From: Mucilaginibacter sp. L294
Lineage (GTDB): Bacteria > Bacteroidota > Bacteroidia > Sphingobacteriales > Sphingobacteriaceae
Direction: 5' to 3'
Assembly (NCBI RefSeq): GCF_001636615.1
Contig: NZ_LGEK01000042.1
Location: 1-40,339 of the forward strand
Length of the DNA: 40,339 nucleotides
The notes beneath the pieces were generated by a model, which was not told where the DNA came from, ran no database searches, and saw nothing but the letters and a program-made list of their open reading frames with translations. A program made the position numbers and the translations under genes. This document shows positions 1 to 6,824 of the stretch, in pieces (the stretch's first letter is position 1; each line of letters opens with the position of its first letter).

Positions 1-19
1 AGATGTGTATAAGAGACAG
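1..19. other. Tn5/Nextera mosaic-end adapter residue
   Basis: Bases 1-19 read AGATGTGTATAAGAGACAG, which is exactly the 19-bp Tn5 transposase mosaic end used in Nextera libraries. It is almost certainly untrimmed adapter at a contig edge, not genomic DNA. Genomic sequence probably begins at about base 20. Confidence 0.95.
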
Positions 20-43
20 TTATTACCCCCCAAATAATTTGCT

Positions 44-181
44 ATGGAACTATTATTAGTAGCTATTGAAGCACTTGTACCGATGAGCCTGTTGGCTATT
101 TTTATTGTATTGATTGCAGTACAATTTTTACCAAATGACAACACAGAAACGGAAGAATCCGATTCGAACCTGTTGATGTGA
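44..181 (+). CDS. small single-pass membrane protein, hypothetical
   Basis: A 45-residue frame opening with ATG at 44 and closing with TGA. Residues 2-29 are strongly hydrophobic (leucine, isoleucine, valine, alanine), consistent with one membrane helix, followed by an acidic polar tail rich in Asp, Glu, Asn and Ser. No Shine-Dalgarno is visible, which is normal for Bacteroidota. It lies 57 bases ahead of a small lipoprotein gene on the same strand. I do not recognise a family. Its position next to an adapter-marked contig end means upstream context is lost. It could be a chance frame, but the helix-plus-acidic-tail composition argues for a real small protein. Confidence 0.4.
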   Translation: MELLLVAIEALVPMSLLAIFIVLIAVQFLPNDNTETEESDSNLLM

Positions 182-238
182 GGTAAAGGTCTGATTGTTG
201 TAGTAAGATTTACATCATAAATCTTACAATGATCTACC

Positions 239-406
239 ATGAAAAAAATTAACTTATTATTGTTCGCTTTGGCCATTGTTGCCCTTAGCGGGTGCTCAGT
301 TATCGGCGGAATTTTTAAAGCCGGTGCAGCTGTAGGCATCATTTCTGTTATTGTAGTAATACTTATCATCATCTGGATAATCTCTGCCTTCAGGGGCAGA
401 TCATAA
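239..406 (+). CDS. small lipoprotein with one C-terminal membrane helix
   Basis: A 55-residue product. Residues 1-19 form a type-II signal peptide (MKK start, hydrophobic core, lipobox LSGC with Cys19 as the predicted lipidated residue). A glycine/alanine-rich linker follows, then a second very hydrophobic stretch at about 31-50 and a short basic end. Similar tiny GC...GGIFKAG proteins are common in Bacteroidota and, from memory, are sometimes mislabelled phosphatidate cytidylyltransferase; 55 residues cannot carry that activity. Its role is unknown. A strong bidirectional terminator follows directly. Confidence 0.6.
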   Translation: MKKINLLLFALAIVALSGCSVIGGIFKAGAAVGIISVIVVILIIIWIISAFRGRS

Positions 407-431
407 CCGCTTTTGGCGATATTGTAACAAT

Positions 432-458
432 AAAAAAGCGCCCAAAAGGCGCTTTTTT
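432..458. terminator. bidirectional intrinsic terminator
   Basis: A-tract, GCGCC/GGCGC stem with a CAAAA-type loop, then a T-tract. The hairpin is symmetric, so it can stop transcription from both the lipoprotein gene (+) and the convergent gene ending at 457 (-). Confidence 0.85.
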
Positions 459-894
459 ATTTGGTGATCATTATATCTATCAATTTCCAACTTTTCCTGT
501 CGGCCCAATCGCCGCCGGTATAGGAAAGGTTTACCTGCCAGGCCGTTTTTACCGTTTTACCACTGCTATCTTGTGCATCAACGTATGATGATATATGATA
601 GCTGTTATGCGCTGTATCAATGTCCGATTCAAATTTGCTTTTTGGGAAGTTTGCCGTACCCGGTTGTTTTAGCCTATCGTTAACAAAAACCTTAGCTATG
701 GCAAAGGCTTCTTTTGCATTTGGTTTACGGTTAACATGCACCCGGCGGTTTTGCAGCACACGCAGCATCACCACCAAAAAGAAAACCGCAAATAAAATAC
801 TGAATATAGTAGCTATACGGATACGCGGGTGGTGTTTCCAATGTGTATTCTTTTTATCCTCGTCGCTCAGGTTGTTCCATTCGGAGTACTTCAT
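457..894 (-). CDS. membrane-anchored hypothetical protein
   Basis: 145 residues if the ATG at 894 is used; an upstream in-frame start at 921 would add nine residues. The N-terminus is charged and cytosolic-looking, then a single membrane helix (about residues 24-46), then an extracytoplasmic domain. That domain has the pattern seen in many small Gram-positive and Bacteroidota proteins: a helix with AKxFVxDxLKxPGTANFP, then an alternating strand region with SYVDAQ and a Trp-rich end. I recognise the pattern but not a functional name. The gene shares a terminator with the convergent small lipoprotein gene. Confidence 0.6.
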   Translation of the reverse strand: MKYSEWNNLSDEDKKNTHWKHHPRIRIATIFSILFAVFFLVVMLRVLQNRRVHVNRKPNAKEAFAIAKVFVNDRLKQPGTANFPKSKFESDIDTAHNSYHISSYVDAQDSSGKTVKTAWQVNLSYTGGDWADRKSWKLIDIMITK

Positions 895-960
895 ATATGT
901 ATTACTTTCAGCAATAAACAAAATTAGCGGCTAATGTTTTTAAACCAACATTTAAGGCAT

Positions 961-1000
961 AAAAAAAACGCCCCTGGCATAACCGGGGGCGTTTTTTATT
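961..1000. terminator. intrinsic terminator
   Basis: A-run, ACGCCCC, short loop, GGGGGCGT, T-run. It ends transcription of the small lipoprotein gene at 1013 (-) and, being symmetric, can also act on the other strand. Confidence 0.8.
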
Positions 1001-1012
1001 AATAAAAAGAGA

Positions 1013-1198
1013 TTACATTTTTTTAGTAGTATCTTTTTTAGTGGTGTCCATTTTAGATGAATCAGTAGCAACTGAATCCATTTTAGCTGAGTCCATTTTA
1101 GCTGAATCAGCAGAAGATGCAGAACCAGAACCTTTACAAGCAGCAGCAGAAACAGCGATAGCTAAAGCTAAAAATGCAATTTTGAATGAATTTTTCAT
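1013..1198 (-). CDS. small Asp/Ser/Lys-rich lipoprotein (paralogue 1)
   Basis: 61 residues. A type-II signal peptide ends at the lipobox SAAAC (Cys21). The mature part is low-complexity: repeated short units such as SAKMDS, TDSSKMD and TTKKD with no expected fold. It is a paralogue of the next gene at 1283, sharing the signal peptide pattern and the DSTK-type repeats. Upstream (positions 1246-1274, minus strand) is GGGTTAC-N15-GTATTAA, the same two blocks found before the ECF sigma gene, so it is a likely member of that sigma factor's regulon. Function unknown; a surface or periplasmic spacer peptide is possible. Confidence 0.75.
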   Translation of the reverse strand: MKNSFKIAFLALAIAVSAAACKGSGSASSADSAKMDSAKMDSVATDSSKMDTTKKDTTKKM

Positions 1199-1245
1199 TT
1201 TGTGTTGTTTAATTATTTGTAAGTTAAAATATTCTTATTTGGTTG

Positions 1246-1274
1246 TTAATACCGCGGAGTTAAAAAGGTAACCC
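1246..1274 (-). promoter_or_regulatory. putative ECF-sigma promoter, lipoprotein 1
   Basis: On the minus strand: GGGTTAC (1274-1268), 15 bases, GTATTAA (1252-1246), then a 47-base leader to the ATG at 1198. Both blocks and the spacing match those upstream of the sigma gene at 1713-1741 exactly. Confidence 0.6.
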
Positions 1275-1282
1275 AACTAATT

Positions 1283-1498
1283 TTAATTTTTTTTACTTTT
1301 TTTCACCGAGTCTTTTTTAGTGCTGTCAACAGGTGCCGTAACGGTAGTCTCCTTTTTGGTAGAATCGACAGCCACAGTTGTAGAATCTATTTTAGTGCTA
1401 TCAGCAGGGTCTGTTGTTGTTTTTCTGGCAGGGTCGCAGGCTGCTGCGGTAATTGCGATAGCGAAGGCTACGAAAGTAAGTTTAATGGAAGTTTTCAT
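1283..1498 (-). CDS. small Asp/Ser/Thr/Lys-rich lipoprotein (paralogue 2)
   Basis: 71 residues with a type-II signal peptide ending TAAAC (Cys21) and a mature region of repeated DSTK, VDSTKK and KKDSVKK units. It is clearly related to the neighbour at 1013 in signal sequence and repeat style, so a tandem duplication with repeat divergence is likely. Upstream at 1528-1556 (minus) is GGGTTAC-N15-GTAATTA, a near match to the two-block motif of the sigma gene and paralogue 1. No catalytic features are visible. Confidence 0.75.
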   Translation of the reverse strand: MKTSIKLTFVAFAIAITAAACDPARKTTTDPADSTKIDSTTVAVDSTKKETTVTAPVDSTKKDSVKKSKKN

Positions 1499-1527
1499 GT
1501 TTTTAATTGTTTATTGTTTGTGATAAT

Positions 1528-1556
1528 TAATTACCACAAATAATAAAAAGTAACCC
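1528..1556 (-). promoter_or_regulatory. putative ECF-sigma promoter, lipoprotein 2
   Basis: Minus strand GGGTTAC (1556-1550), 15 bases, GTAATTA (1534-1528; five of seven positions match GTATTAA), 29 bases before the ATG at 1498. Confidence 0.5.
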
Positions 1557-1712
1557 TGTAAAATAAAAAAACATATCGCAGACTGACAGTAAAGCGTTTA
1601 GGTTAAACAATAGCAGGATCAGGAGTAACGCCGCGGCATCCTAATAATTATTCCCGATATTGCGGCTTTGGCCACTTGTAATTTGGCTTGCAAAAAAATA
1701 AATCAAATTGTT

Positions 1713-1741
1713 GGGTTACAATTCCATATAAAAAGTATTAA
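1713..1741 (+). promoter_or_regulatory. putative autoregulatory ECF-sigma promoter
   Basis: GGGTTAC (1713-1719), 15 bases, GTATTAA (1735-1741), immediately before the sigma gene. The preceding GT also matches lipoprotein 1, giving an identical GTTGGGTTAC 10-mer at 1710-1719 (+) and 1277-1268 (-). Spacing fits -35/-10 elements of ECF promoters. Confidence 0.6.
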
Positions 1742-1744
1742 GTA

Positions 1745-2311
1745 GTGAATAATCAGTTAAATGTGGAAATACCATCAGATAGTGAAGTCATCATTGGCAT
1801 ACTTAATAATTCTGATAGTGTTTTAAAAAAGTTATACCTGGGTTATTTCCCGATGATCTTGCAACTTGTTGTTAATAATAACGGCGATGAGGATGAGGCC
1901 AAGGATATTTACCAGGAAGCTATAATAGTTCTTTATAATAAGGTTAAGCGGGGCGATTTTGAGCTGAGCAGCAAATTAAAAACCTACATATACTCTATAT
2001 GCAGGCGTTTATGGCTAAAGCGGCTTAAACAATTAAACAGGTATGGTGGCGATATTAAAGATTTCCAGGAGTACCTGCCGGTTGAGGACGAGGTGGAGAA
2101 ACACGAAGAGCGTGATATGCAGCTTAATAAAATGGGCGATGCATTGAAACTTTTGGGCGAACCCTGCAAAACTATTATGGAAGATTTTTATATGCACAAC
2201 CGCAGCATGCAGGATATATGCGAACGGTTTGGCTACACAAATGCTGATAACGCTAAAACGCAGAAGTATAAATGTCTGCAAAGGCTGAAGAAATTATTTT
2301 TTCAGCAGTAA
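1745..2311 (+). CDS. ECF-family RNA polymerase sigma-70 factor
   Basis: 188 residues from GTG at 1745. Region 2 is visible at about residues 25-95: LYLGYFPMI, then DEAKDIYQEAIIVLYNKV (the region 2.1-2.2 helix), then LKTYIYSICRRLWLKRL (2.3-2.4). Region 4 lies at about 130-185 with LLGEPCKTIMEDFYMHNRSM and a helix-turn-helix ending in a QKYKCLQRLKK recognition helix. The putative promoter ends only three bases before the GTG, so the transcript would be leaderless or translation may begin at the in-frame GTG at 1763. The next gene, 18 bases downstream, encodes the likely cognate membrane anti-sigma protein. It probably drives its own operon and the two lipoproteins upstream. Confidence 0.9.
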   Translation: MNNQLNVEIPSDSEVIIGILNNSDSVLKKLYLGYFPMILQLVVNNNGDEDEAKDIYQEAIIVLYNKVKRGDFELSSKLKTYIYSICRRLWLKRLKQLNRYGGDIKDFQEYLPVEDEVEKHEERDMQLNKMGDALKLLGEPCKTIMEDFYMHNRSMQDICERFGYTNADNAKTQKYKCLQRLKKLFFQQ

Positions 2312-2313
2312 TT

Positions 2314-2320
2314 AAGGAGG
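2314..2320 (+). promoter_or_regulatory. unusually strong Shine-Dalgarno
   Basis: AAGGAGG nine bases before the ATG at 2330. Perfect SD sequences are rare in Bacteroidota, so this one stands out and supports the chosen start. It may favour anti-sigma synthesis relative to sigma. Confidence 0.6.
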
Positions 2321-2329
2321 GGTGACGAA

Positions 2330-3430
2330 ATGAAAGATAACCAACTTTTAGAAATGATTGAGAGCTACCTGTACGGTGAAATGACCGTTGAGGAAAGTGC
2401 CCAATTTGATGCATTGCGTAAAAAGGATGCAACTATTGACGCTAAAATTGCCGAGCATAAAGAATTTACAGCTTTATTAAAGCAATATAACGAGCGTTTA
2501 AGCCTGCAAAGCCGTTTAGACGAGATACACGAGGAGATTGATGTACATACATTAAAAGAAGACCTGATGGCGCACCCATCATGGATAGTGCAACTATGGC
2601 GCCACCACCACTCTAAAATATCGGTGGCGGCTTCGGTAGCTATTTTTGCCGTTTTGCTCACGCTTTACTCTACAGGATCATTGACCAATAAAGATCCAAG
2701 GGTGCTTCCTTTAAGAGAAGAAATTCATCGTATTGATGTAGCACAAAGGAATCTGGAAAATAAGACCAATAGTATTATCAAATCTGACAAAACCGGCCCC
2801 ACCATTTCGGCTAAATTCCGTGGTACAGGTTTCGCGCTTACAGGTAACGGTTATATTGTAACAAATTATCATGTAGTAAGCGGTGCCGATTCTGTTTATG
2901 TACAAAATGCCGCAGGCGAATCTTTCCGCACAAAAGTGGTTTACACCGAGCCGCAGTATGATGTAGCCATACTTCAAATAAACGACCCGGCCTTTAAAAA
3001 CCTTGGGGCTGTTCCATACAGGTTTAAAAAAGCAAAAAGCGACCTGGGCGAAACCGTTTATACATTAGGTTACCCCGGCGATGAAATTAAATTTGGCCCC
3101 GGTTCGTTAACCGCAGCAACAGGTTTTAAAGGTGATACTACCGAATATGAATTGTTTATCCCGGTTAACCCCGGCAACAGCGGAGGCCCGCTATTAGACG
3201 ACAAAGGAAACGTTATTGGTGTTATAACCGGTAAACAAACGCAAACCTCGGGAGCAGCATTCGCGGTAAAATCAAATTACCTGTTAAAAGCTATTCAAAG
3301 CATCCCCGCCGATTCATTAAACAAATCGCTTATCCTGAATACCAAAAATAGTTTAGCCAATCTGAGCCGTACGCAACAGGTTGAAAAACTGCGTACCTAC
3401 GTATTTATGGTAAAGGTTTATAATCAGTAA
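2330..3430 (+). CDS. anti-sigma-like domain fused to periplasmic trypsin-like (S1C/DegS-like) protease
   Basis: 366 residues. Residues 1-80 are a helical cytosolic region with the YLYGEMTVEESAQFDAL pattern of Bacteroidota anti-sigma proteins (GE(L/M)(S/T)xEE, then an acidic helix). A single membrane helix follows at about 97-115. A helical stalk (125-152) leads to a chymotrypsin-fold protease at about 160-325 with the full triad: His181 in TNYHVV, Asp211 in QYDVAIL, Ser284 in NPGNSGGPL. No PDZ domain is visible after the protease. The gene sits 18 bases behind the ECF sigma gene. I infer that one polypeptide senses envelope damage and holds or releases the sigma factor. Alternative: a membrane-anchored HtrA-like protease whose N-terminus only dimerises. 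Confidence 0.8.
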   Translation: MKDNQLLEMIESYLYGEMTVEESAQFDALRKKDATIDAKIAEHKEFTALLKQYNERLSLQSRLDEIHEEIDVHTLKEDLMAHPSWIVQLWRHHHSKISVAASVAIFAVLLTLYSTGSLTNKDPRVLPLREEIHRIDVAQRNLENKTNSIIKSDKTGPTISAKFRGTGFALTGNGYIVTNYHVVSGADSVYVQNAAGESFRTKVVYTEPQYDVAILQINDPAFKNLGAVPYRFKKAKSDLGETVYTLGYPGDEIKFGPGSLTAATGFKGDTTEYELFIPVNPGNSGGPLLDDKGNVIGVITGKQTQTSGAAFAVKSNYLLKAIQSIPADSLNKSLILNTKNSLANLSRTQQVEKLRTYVFMVKVYNQ

Positions 3431-3453
3431 AAAATCAACAATTAATATATTAA

Positions 3454-3484
3454 GAGGGATGCAAGAAATTGCCTCCCTTTTTTT
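3454..3484 (+). terminator. intrinsic terminator with GAAA loop
   Basis: GAGGGATGCAA, GAAA tetraloop, TTGCCTCCCT, T7. One mismatch in the stem. Closes the sigma/protease operon. Confidence 0.85.
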
Positions 3485-3560
3485 GTGCTATATTTTTAGA
3501 TTGATGAGTAACTAATTATATGTTGCAACGTCTTAATTAAACAAGGTTATATTTACCTAT

Positions 3561-4586
3561 ATGAAACTTAAACTATTTGCCTGCCTTTTACTTCTTCCAT
3601 TTTTAAGCTTTGCACAACAGCCGTTAACAGGTGCTGATAGCGCCCGTAAGCTTATAGATACGGCGTTGAGTTACGCTAAGATCAATTCGATATACAGGGG
3701 GCATGTAGATTGGAACAAGCTGACAGATTCTGTACGTGCACGAAGCAAGGACGCTAAAAGTGTTACCGAAGCCATGCCGGCAGTATCAATGATGTATCAA
3801 ATGTTGGGCGATTTTCATGGAATGGCTTTATACAATGGTAAAACATATAAATGGAACACCACCCTTGTAAAGGTGGATAGGGAATTATATAAGGAGTTGT
3901 TAGCCAAATTCAAAAAGAATAAGCAAACCATAGAAACACGTATGCTGGAGAATGGCTATGGTTATATATTAATGCCAGGAAACAACCCTACTAAGCCGGG
4001 CGAAACACAACTCATTGCCGCCCAGATACAAGATTCGCTGGCCAAGCTTAACCCCGCCAAACTTAAAGGTGTTGTTATCGATTTAAGGCTAAATTTAGGC
4101 GGTAATATGTGGCCAATGATAATAGGTGTAGGCAACCTGGTAAGCAAAGGTAAGTTGGGCTATTTTATTTACCCTGATGCATCTAAAAATGAATCGTGGT
4201 TGGTGAACGGTACCAGCATCTATTCGGATACCACTAAAGCCTGCTCGGTTAAGGCATTGGGCAAGGTAAATCCAAAAATTAAAATAGTAGTATTAACATC
4301 TCCCTATACTGCAAGCTCTGGTGAGGCAATGGCCATTACTTTTAAAGGGCAAAAAAATGCCTGTATTATAGGCGATACCACGGCAGGCTATACAACAGCT
4401 AACGAATCCTTTAGTATTTATGGCGTTGAGTTTATTATGGCGCAGGCTGCCGAGGCGGATAGGAATGGAAACATCTATTACAAAAATGTGCCGCCCGATA
4501 AGGAAGTAATTGCCGGGGATAATTTTGACGATTTTAGCAAAGACCAAAAGATTCTCGCGGCTCTTGCATGGATGAAAGGGAAGTAG
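3561..4586 (+). CDS. secreted S41-family (C-terminal processing) peptidase
   Basis: 341 residues. Residues 1-19 are a Sec signal peptide ending SFAQ. The S41 core is visible in the second half: GVVIDLRLNLGG (strand and GG turn), then VLTSPYTASSGEAMAITFKG with the nucleophile serine in the ASSGE turn, then IIGDTTAGYT. No PDZ domain is evident, and the N-terminal 120 residues are helical as in short Bacteroidota S41 hydrolases. It is monocistronic, with a terminator upstream and a palindromic repeat plus convergent nuoD downstream. Substrate unknown. Confidence 0.85.
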   Translation: MKLKLFACLLLLPFLSFAQQPLTGADSARKLIDTALSYAKINSIYRGHVDWNKLTDSVRARSKDAKSVTEAMPAVSMMYQMLGDFHGMALYNGKTYKWNTTLVKVDRELYKELLAKFKKNKQTIETRMLENGYGYILMPGNNPTKPGETQLIAAQIQDSLAKLNPAKLKGVVIDLRLNLGGNMWPMIIGVGNLVSKGKLGYFIYPDASKNESWLVNGTSIYSDTTKACSVKALGKVNPKIKIVVLTSPYTASSGEAMAITFKGQKNACIIGDTTAGYTTANESFSIYGVEFIMAQAAEADRNGNIYYKNVPPDKEVIAGDNFDDFSKDQKILAALAWMKGK

Positions 4587-4602
4587 TGAGCTTGTTTATT
4601 TC

Positions 4603-4686
4603 TGTCATGCTGAACATAGTGAAGCATATATTCGCCCGGCAATGCGTAGTTCGCTGTTGGATCCTTCGCTATCGCTCAGGATGACA
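4603..4686. repeat. palindromic intergenic repeat, family 1, copy A
   Basis: Begins TGTCATGCTGAACATAGTGA and ends CGCTATCGCTCAGGATGACA. The ends are imperfect inverted repeats (TGTCATNCTGA outermost) and the centre contains TCGCC...AATGCGTAGTTCGCT. Related copies lie at 16182-16258 and 21632-21726. It sits between the convergent ends of the S41 gene and nuoD and may also serve as a terminator. Confidence 0.85.
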
Positions 4687-4701
4687 AATAGAATAGGAGG
4701 G

Positions 4702-5907
4702 TTACCTATCCACTTCGCCCAATACAAAATCAAGCGAGCCGATGATGGCTATCAAGTCGGCTATCATAACGCCTTTGCCAAGCTCGGGCAGTACCGATAG
4801 GTTATTAAAACTCGGGCCGCGTACTTTCGAACGGAACGGGATCTCGGAGCGTTCGTTATTATGGATAAAGTAAAAGCCCAGTTCGCCTTTGGCGCCTTCG
4901 CAGCGGGCATAATAGTCTTGTACTTTTGGGGTGAGTTTACGCGGTAATTTTGCGCGCGGGTCAAACTCAGGGGTGCGCTTTAACTCTTTCTGTAACCTGT
5001 CCAGGCATTGCTCTACAATCTTTAACGATTCCTGGATCTCGTCAACACGTACTTTGTACCTGTCCCAGCAATCGCCAACAGTGCCCATCAGGCCTTTACC
5101 TACCGGGATATCAAATTCCAGCTCGGGGTAAGCAGAGTAATTGTCTATCCGGCGCAGATCATATTTTAAGCCCGAGCCACGCAATACCGGGCCGCTGCAG
5201 CCGCAGTTAATGGCCACATCCATAGGTAACACACCTACATTGGCGGTACGGCTGATGAAGATCTGGTTATCGGTTAAAAGTTGGTTAAGCTCAACCATTT
5301 TTGGTTTAAAGTAATCAACAAATTCGCGGCAGCGTTCTTCAAATCCAACGGGCAGGTCATAAAATAAACCGCCCACCCATATATAGTTATACAGCATGCG
5401 CGAGCCCGAAGCCCACTCCAGCATCCCCATGATATGCTCACGATCGCGAAAACACCACAGGAAAGGCGTAAAAGCGCCTATATCAATGCCGTAGGTGCCA
5501 ATAGCTATCAGGTGCGATGCAATGCGGTTAAGCTCGCAAACCAGCACACGGATGTACTCTATACGTTTTGGGATATCTTTATCAATGCCCAGCATTTTCT
5601 CCACACCCATAACCCAGGCGTGGCTGTTATTCATAGATGCCAGGTAATCCAGCCTATCCGTAAACGGGATGGTTTGCTGGTAGGTAAGTGATTCGGCGTG
5701 TTTTTCAAAACAGCGGTGCAGGTAACCTATATGGGGGATAACCTCTTTAACGATCTCGCCATCGGTTATCAGCTCCAGCCGCAAAACCCCGTGGGTCGAC
5801 GGATGCTGCGGCCCCATGTTGAGCACCATATCCTCCACAGCGGCATCATTAATCCTCTGTTGATATTTTATTAATGCGTTGTTATATTTCGAATTTCGAA
5901 TGTTCAA
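4702..5907 (-). CDS. nuoD: NADH-quinone oxidoreductase subunit D
   Basis: About 401 residues; the 49-kDa-type subunit of complex I, part of the quinone-binding peripheral arm. Diagnostic stretches are [18 protein letters not shown] near the N-terminus, the [13 protein letters not shown] and [12 protein letters not shown] regions, [11 protein letters not shown], and the C-terminal end VLGEVDR. The only upstream start available is TTG at 5907, which lies inside the inverted repeat of the adjacent insertion; the first ATG is codon 27, already inside the conserved domain. The N-terminal residues 1-7 are therefore encoded by repeat DNA. It is separated from nuoC by a four-helix-bundle gene, and nuoE does not follow. 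Confidence 0.95.
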   Translation of the reverse strand: MNIRNSKYNNALIKYQQRINDAAVEDMVLNMGPQHPSTHGVLRLELITDGEIVKEVIPHIGYLHRCFEKHAESLTYQQTIPFTDRLDYLASMNNSHAWVMGVEKMLGIDKDIPKRIEYIRVLVCELNRIASHLIAIGTYGIDIGAFTPFLWCFRDREHIMGMLEWASGSRMLYNYIWVGGLFYDLPVGFEERCREFVDYFKPKMVELNQLLTDNQIFISRTANVGVLPMDVAINCGCSGPVLRGSGLKYDLRRIDNYSAYPELEFDIPVGKGLMGTVGDCWDRYKVRVDEIQESLKIVEQCLDRLQKELKRTPEFDPRAKLPRKLTPKVQDYYARCEGAKGELGFYFIHNNERSEIPFRSKVRGPSFNNLSVLPELGKGVMIADLIAIIGSLDFVLGEVDR

Positions 5908-5917
5908 TTTCGAATTT
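5886..5917. repeat. left arm of inverted repeat
   Basis: 32 bases, itself rich in TTCGAA palindromes. It contains the TTG (5907-5905, minus) that is the only upstream start for nuoD and the last two bases of the four-helix-bundle stop codon. Confidence 0.9.
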
Positions 5918-6290
5918 ATTTAAGATTTTTTGAATTGCGTTGATTTTCCTTTGCTGTTTTTCCAATCGCGGTGAAAATGGCCGTTAGTTCTTTTGCTTCC
6001 TTCTTTAAAAGGATGAGTTTGTCACTTTGTACTAATCCAGATTCCTCCATTAACTCCAACCAATAAATCGATTCATCTGCTTCTTCTTCAACGATAACTA
6101 TTTTATTTATAAAATCGGCAATTGATTTGCCTTTACAAGCCGCCCTGTAGTTTGCACCCACAGATGTAGAGCTCCTTAATAGTTGATTAACTAATATATT
6201 AATCGCTTTATTGCTCGGTAGTTCACCGACAAATTTTATAATGTCTACAGCAAATATTTTTGTTCTATGTTGAAGTTCTGCTTTATCCAT
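5916..6290 (-). CDS. four-helix bundle protein (23S rRNA IVS / S23 family)
   Basis: 124 residues from ATG at 6290 (upstream in-frame starts at 6308 and 6314 lie within the repeat arm). The family hallmarks are present: an N-terminal aromatic/basic helix, [32 protein letters not shown] (the RxSxSVGANxxEA-like turn), [24 protein letters not shown], and a final helix [19 protein letters not shown]. Members occur in 23S rRNA intervening sequences, and the fold is shared with the Avd accessory protein of diversity-generating retroelements. No reverse transcriptase or rRNA is in this window. The gene is bounded by 32-base inverted repeats and lies inside the nuo operon, which suggests recent transfer. 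Molecular role unknown. Confidence 0.9.
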   Translation of the reverse strand: MDKAELQHRTKIFAVDIIKFVGELPSNKAINILVNQLLRSSTSVGANYRAACKGKSIADFINKIVIVEEEADESIYWLELMEESGLVQSDKLILLKKEAKELTAIFTAIGKTAKENQRNSKNLK

Positions 6291-6322
6291 AAATTCGAAA
6301 TTGAACATTCGCAATTCGAAAT
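6291..6322. repeat. right arm of inverted repeat
   Basis: 32-base inverted copy of 5886-5917 (one mismatch), ending four bases before the nuoC stop codon. Confidence 0.9.
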
Positions 6323-6326
6323 CAAT

Positions 6327-6824
6327 TTAATCTACTTTTATCCCTTTATAATACTCTGCCGCCTTATAATCTTTTCTTAGCGGGTAACCTTCCCAATCAT
6401 CAGGTAGTAAAATCCTGCGCAGATCAGGGTGGCCTTCAAAAAATATCCCAACCAGGTCGTATGCTTCGCGTTCGTGCCAGTCGGCGGTGCGGTAAACGGA
6501 TACAATGCTGGGGAACGATGGTAAGTTATCCTCGCTACGGTCATTTTCCCTGCTTATCTTCAGCGTAAGCTGCAAATGGTAGGGGATAGACGACAAATGA
6601 TAAACCACACCAAATCGACCGGCCTCCTCGCCATAATCCACACCTGTAAGGCAGGATAAGAAATCAAAATAAGTTTTTGGATTATTGCGCAGCTCCAAAC
6701 AAACCTCAACAATATGGTTGGGGTTTATCAGCAGGGCGGGTTGCATGCCGGTACGTTCTTCGCCGGTAATTACATCGTCGCCAAACTTTTGGGTAAGCAA
6801 TAATTTAATATCATCAAAACTCAT
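6327..6824 (-). CDS. nuoC: NADH-quinone oxidoreductase subunit C
   Basis: 165 residues; the 30-kDa-type peripheral-arm subunit of complex I. The C-terminal signature is clear: TADWHEREAYDLVGIFFEGH, then PDLRRILLPDDWEGYPLRKDY. An N-terminal region with TYFDFLSCLTGVDYG is also typical. The ATG overlaps the pdxH stop by four bases, so translation is coupled to pdxH. Separate NuoC and NuoD proteins are encoded (no NuoCD fusion); the two genes are separated only by the four-helix-bundle cassette. Confidence 0.95.
   Translation of the reverse strand: MSFDDIKLLLTQKFGDDVITGEERTGMQPALLINPNHIVEVCLELRNNPKTYFDFLSCLTGVDYGEEAGRFGVVYHLSSIPYHLQLTLKISRENDRSEDNLPSFPSIVSVYRTADWHEREAYDLVGIFFEGHPDLRRILLPDDWEGYPLRKDYKAAEYYKGIKVD

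Larger units (their letters stand above)
5886..6322. mobile_element. inverted-repeat-bounded four-helix-bundle cassette inserted between nuoC and nuoD
   Basis: Two 32-base arms, 5886-5917 and 6291-6322, are inverted copies matching at 31 of 32 positions (right arm begins AAATTCGAAATTGAACATTC). They bracket a single gene whose ATG (6290) abuts the right arm and whose stop overlaps the left arm by two bases. The 437-bp unit interrupts an otherwise contiguous nuoC-nuoD pair. No target-site duplication is obvious. In RNA the arms would form a 32-bp stem around the gene, much like intervening sequences in 23S rRNA that encode the same protein family. Mobility is inferred. Confidence 0.6.

Noticed and set aside
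239..406. Phosphatidate cytidylyltransferase label for the small lipoprotein
   Set aside because: 55 residues with a lipobox cannot hold the enzyme; I regard that label as a propagated error.
5916..6290. Diversity-generating retroelement accessory protein (Avd)
   Set aside because: Fold is shared, but there is no reverse transcriptase, template repeat or variable repeat in the window.
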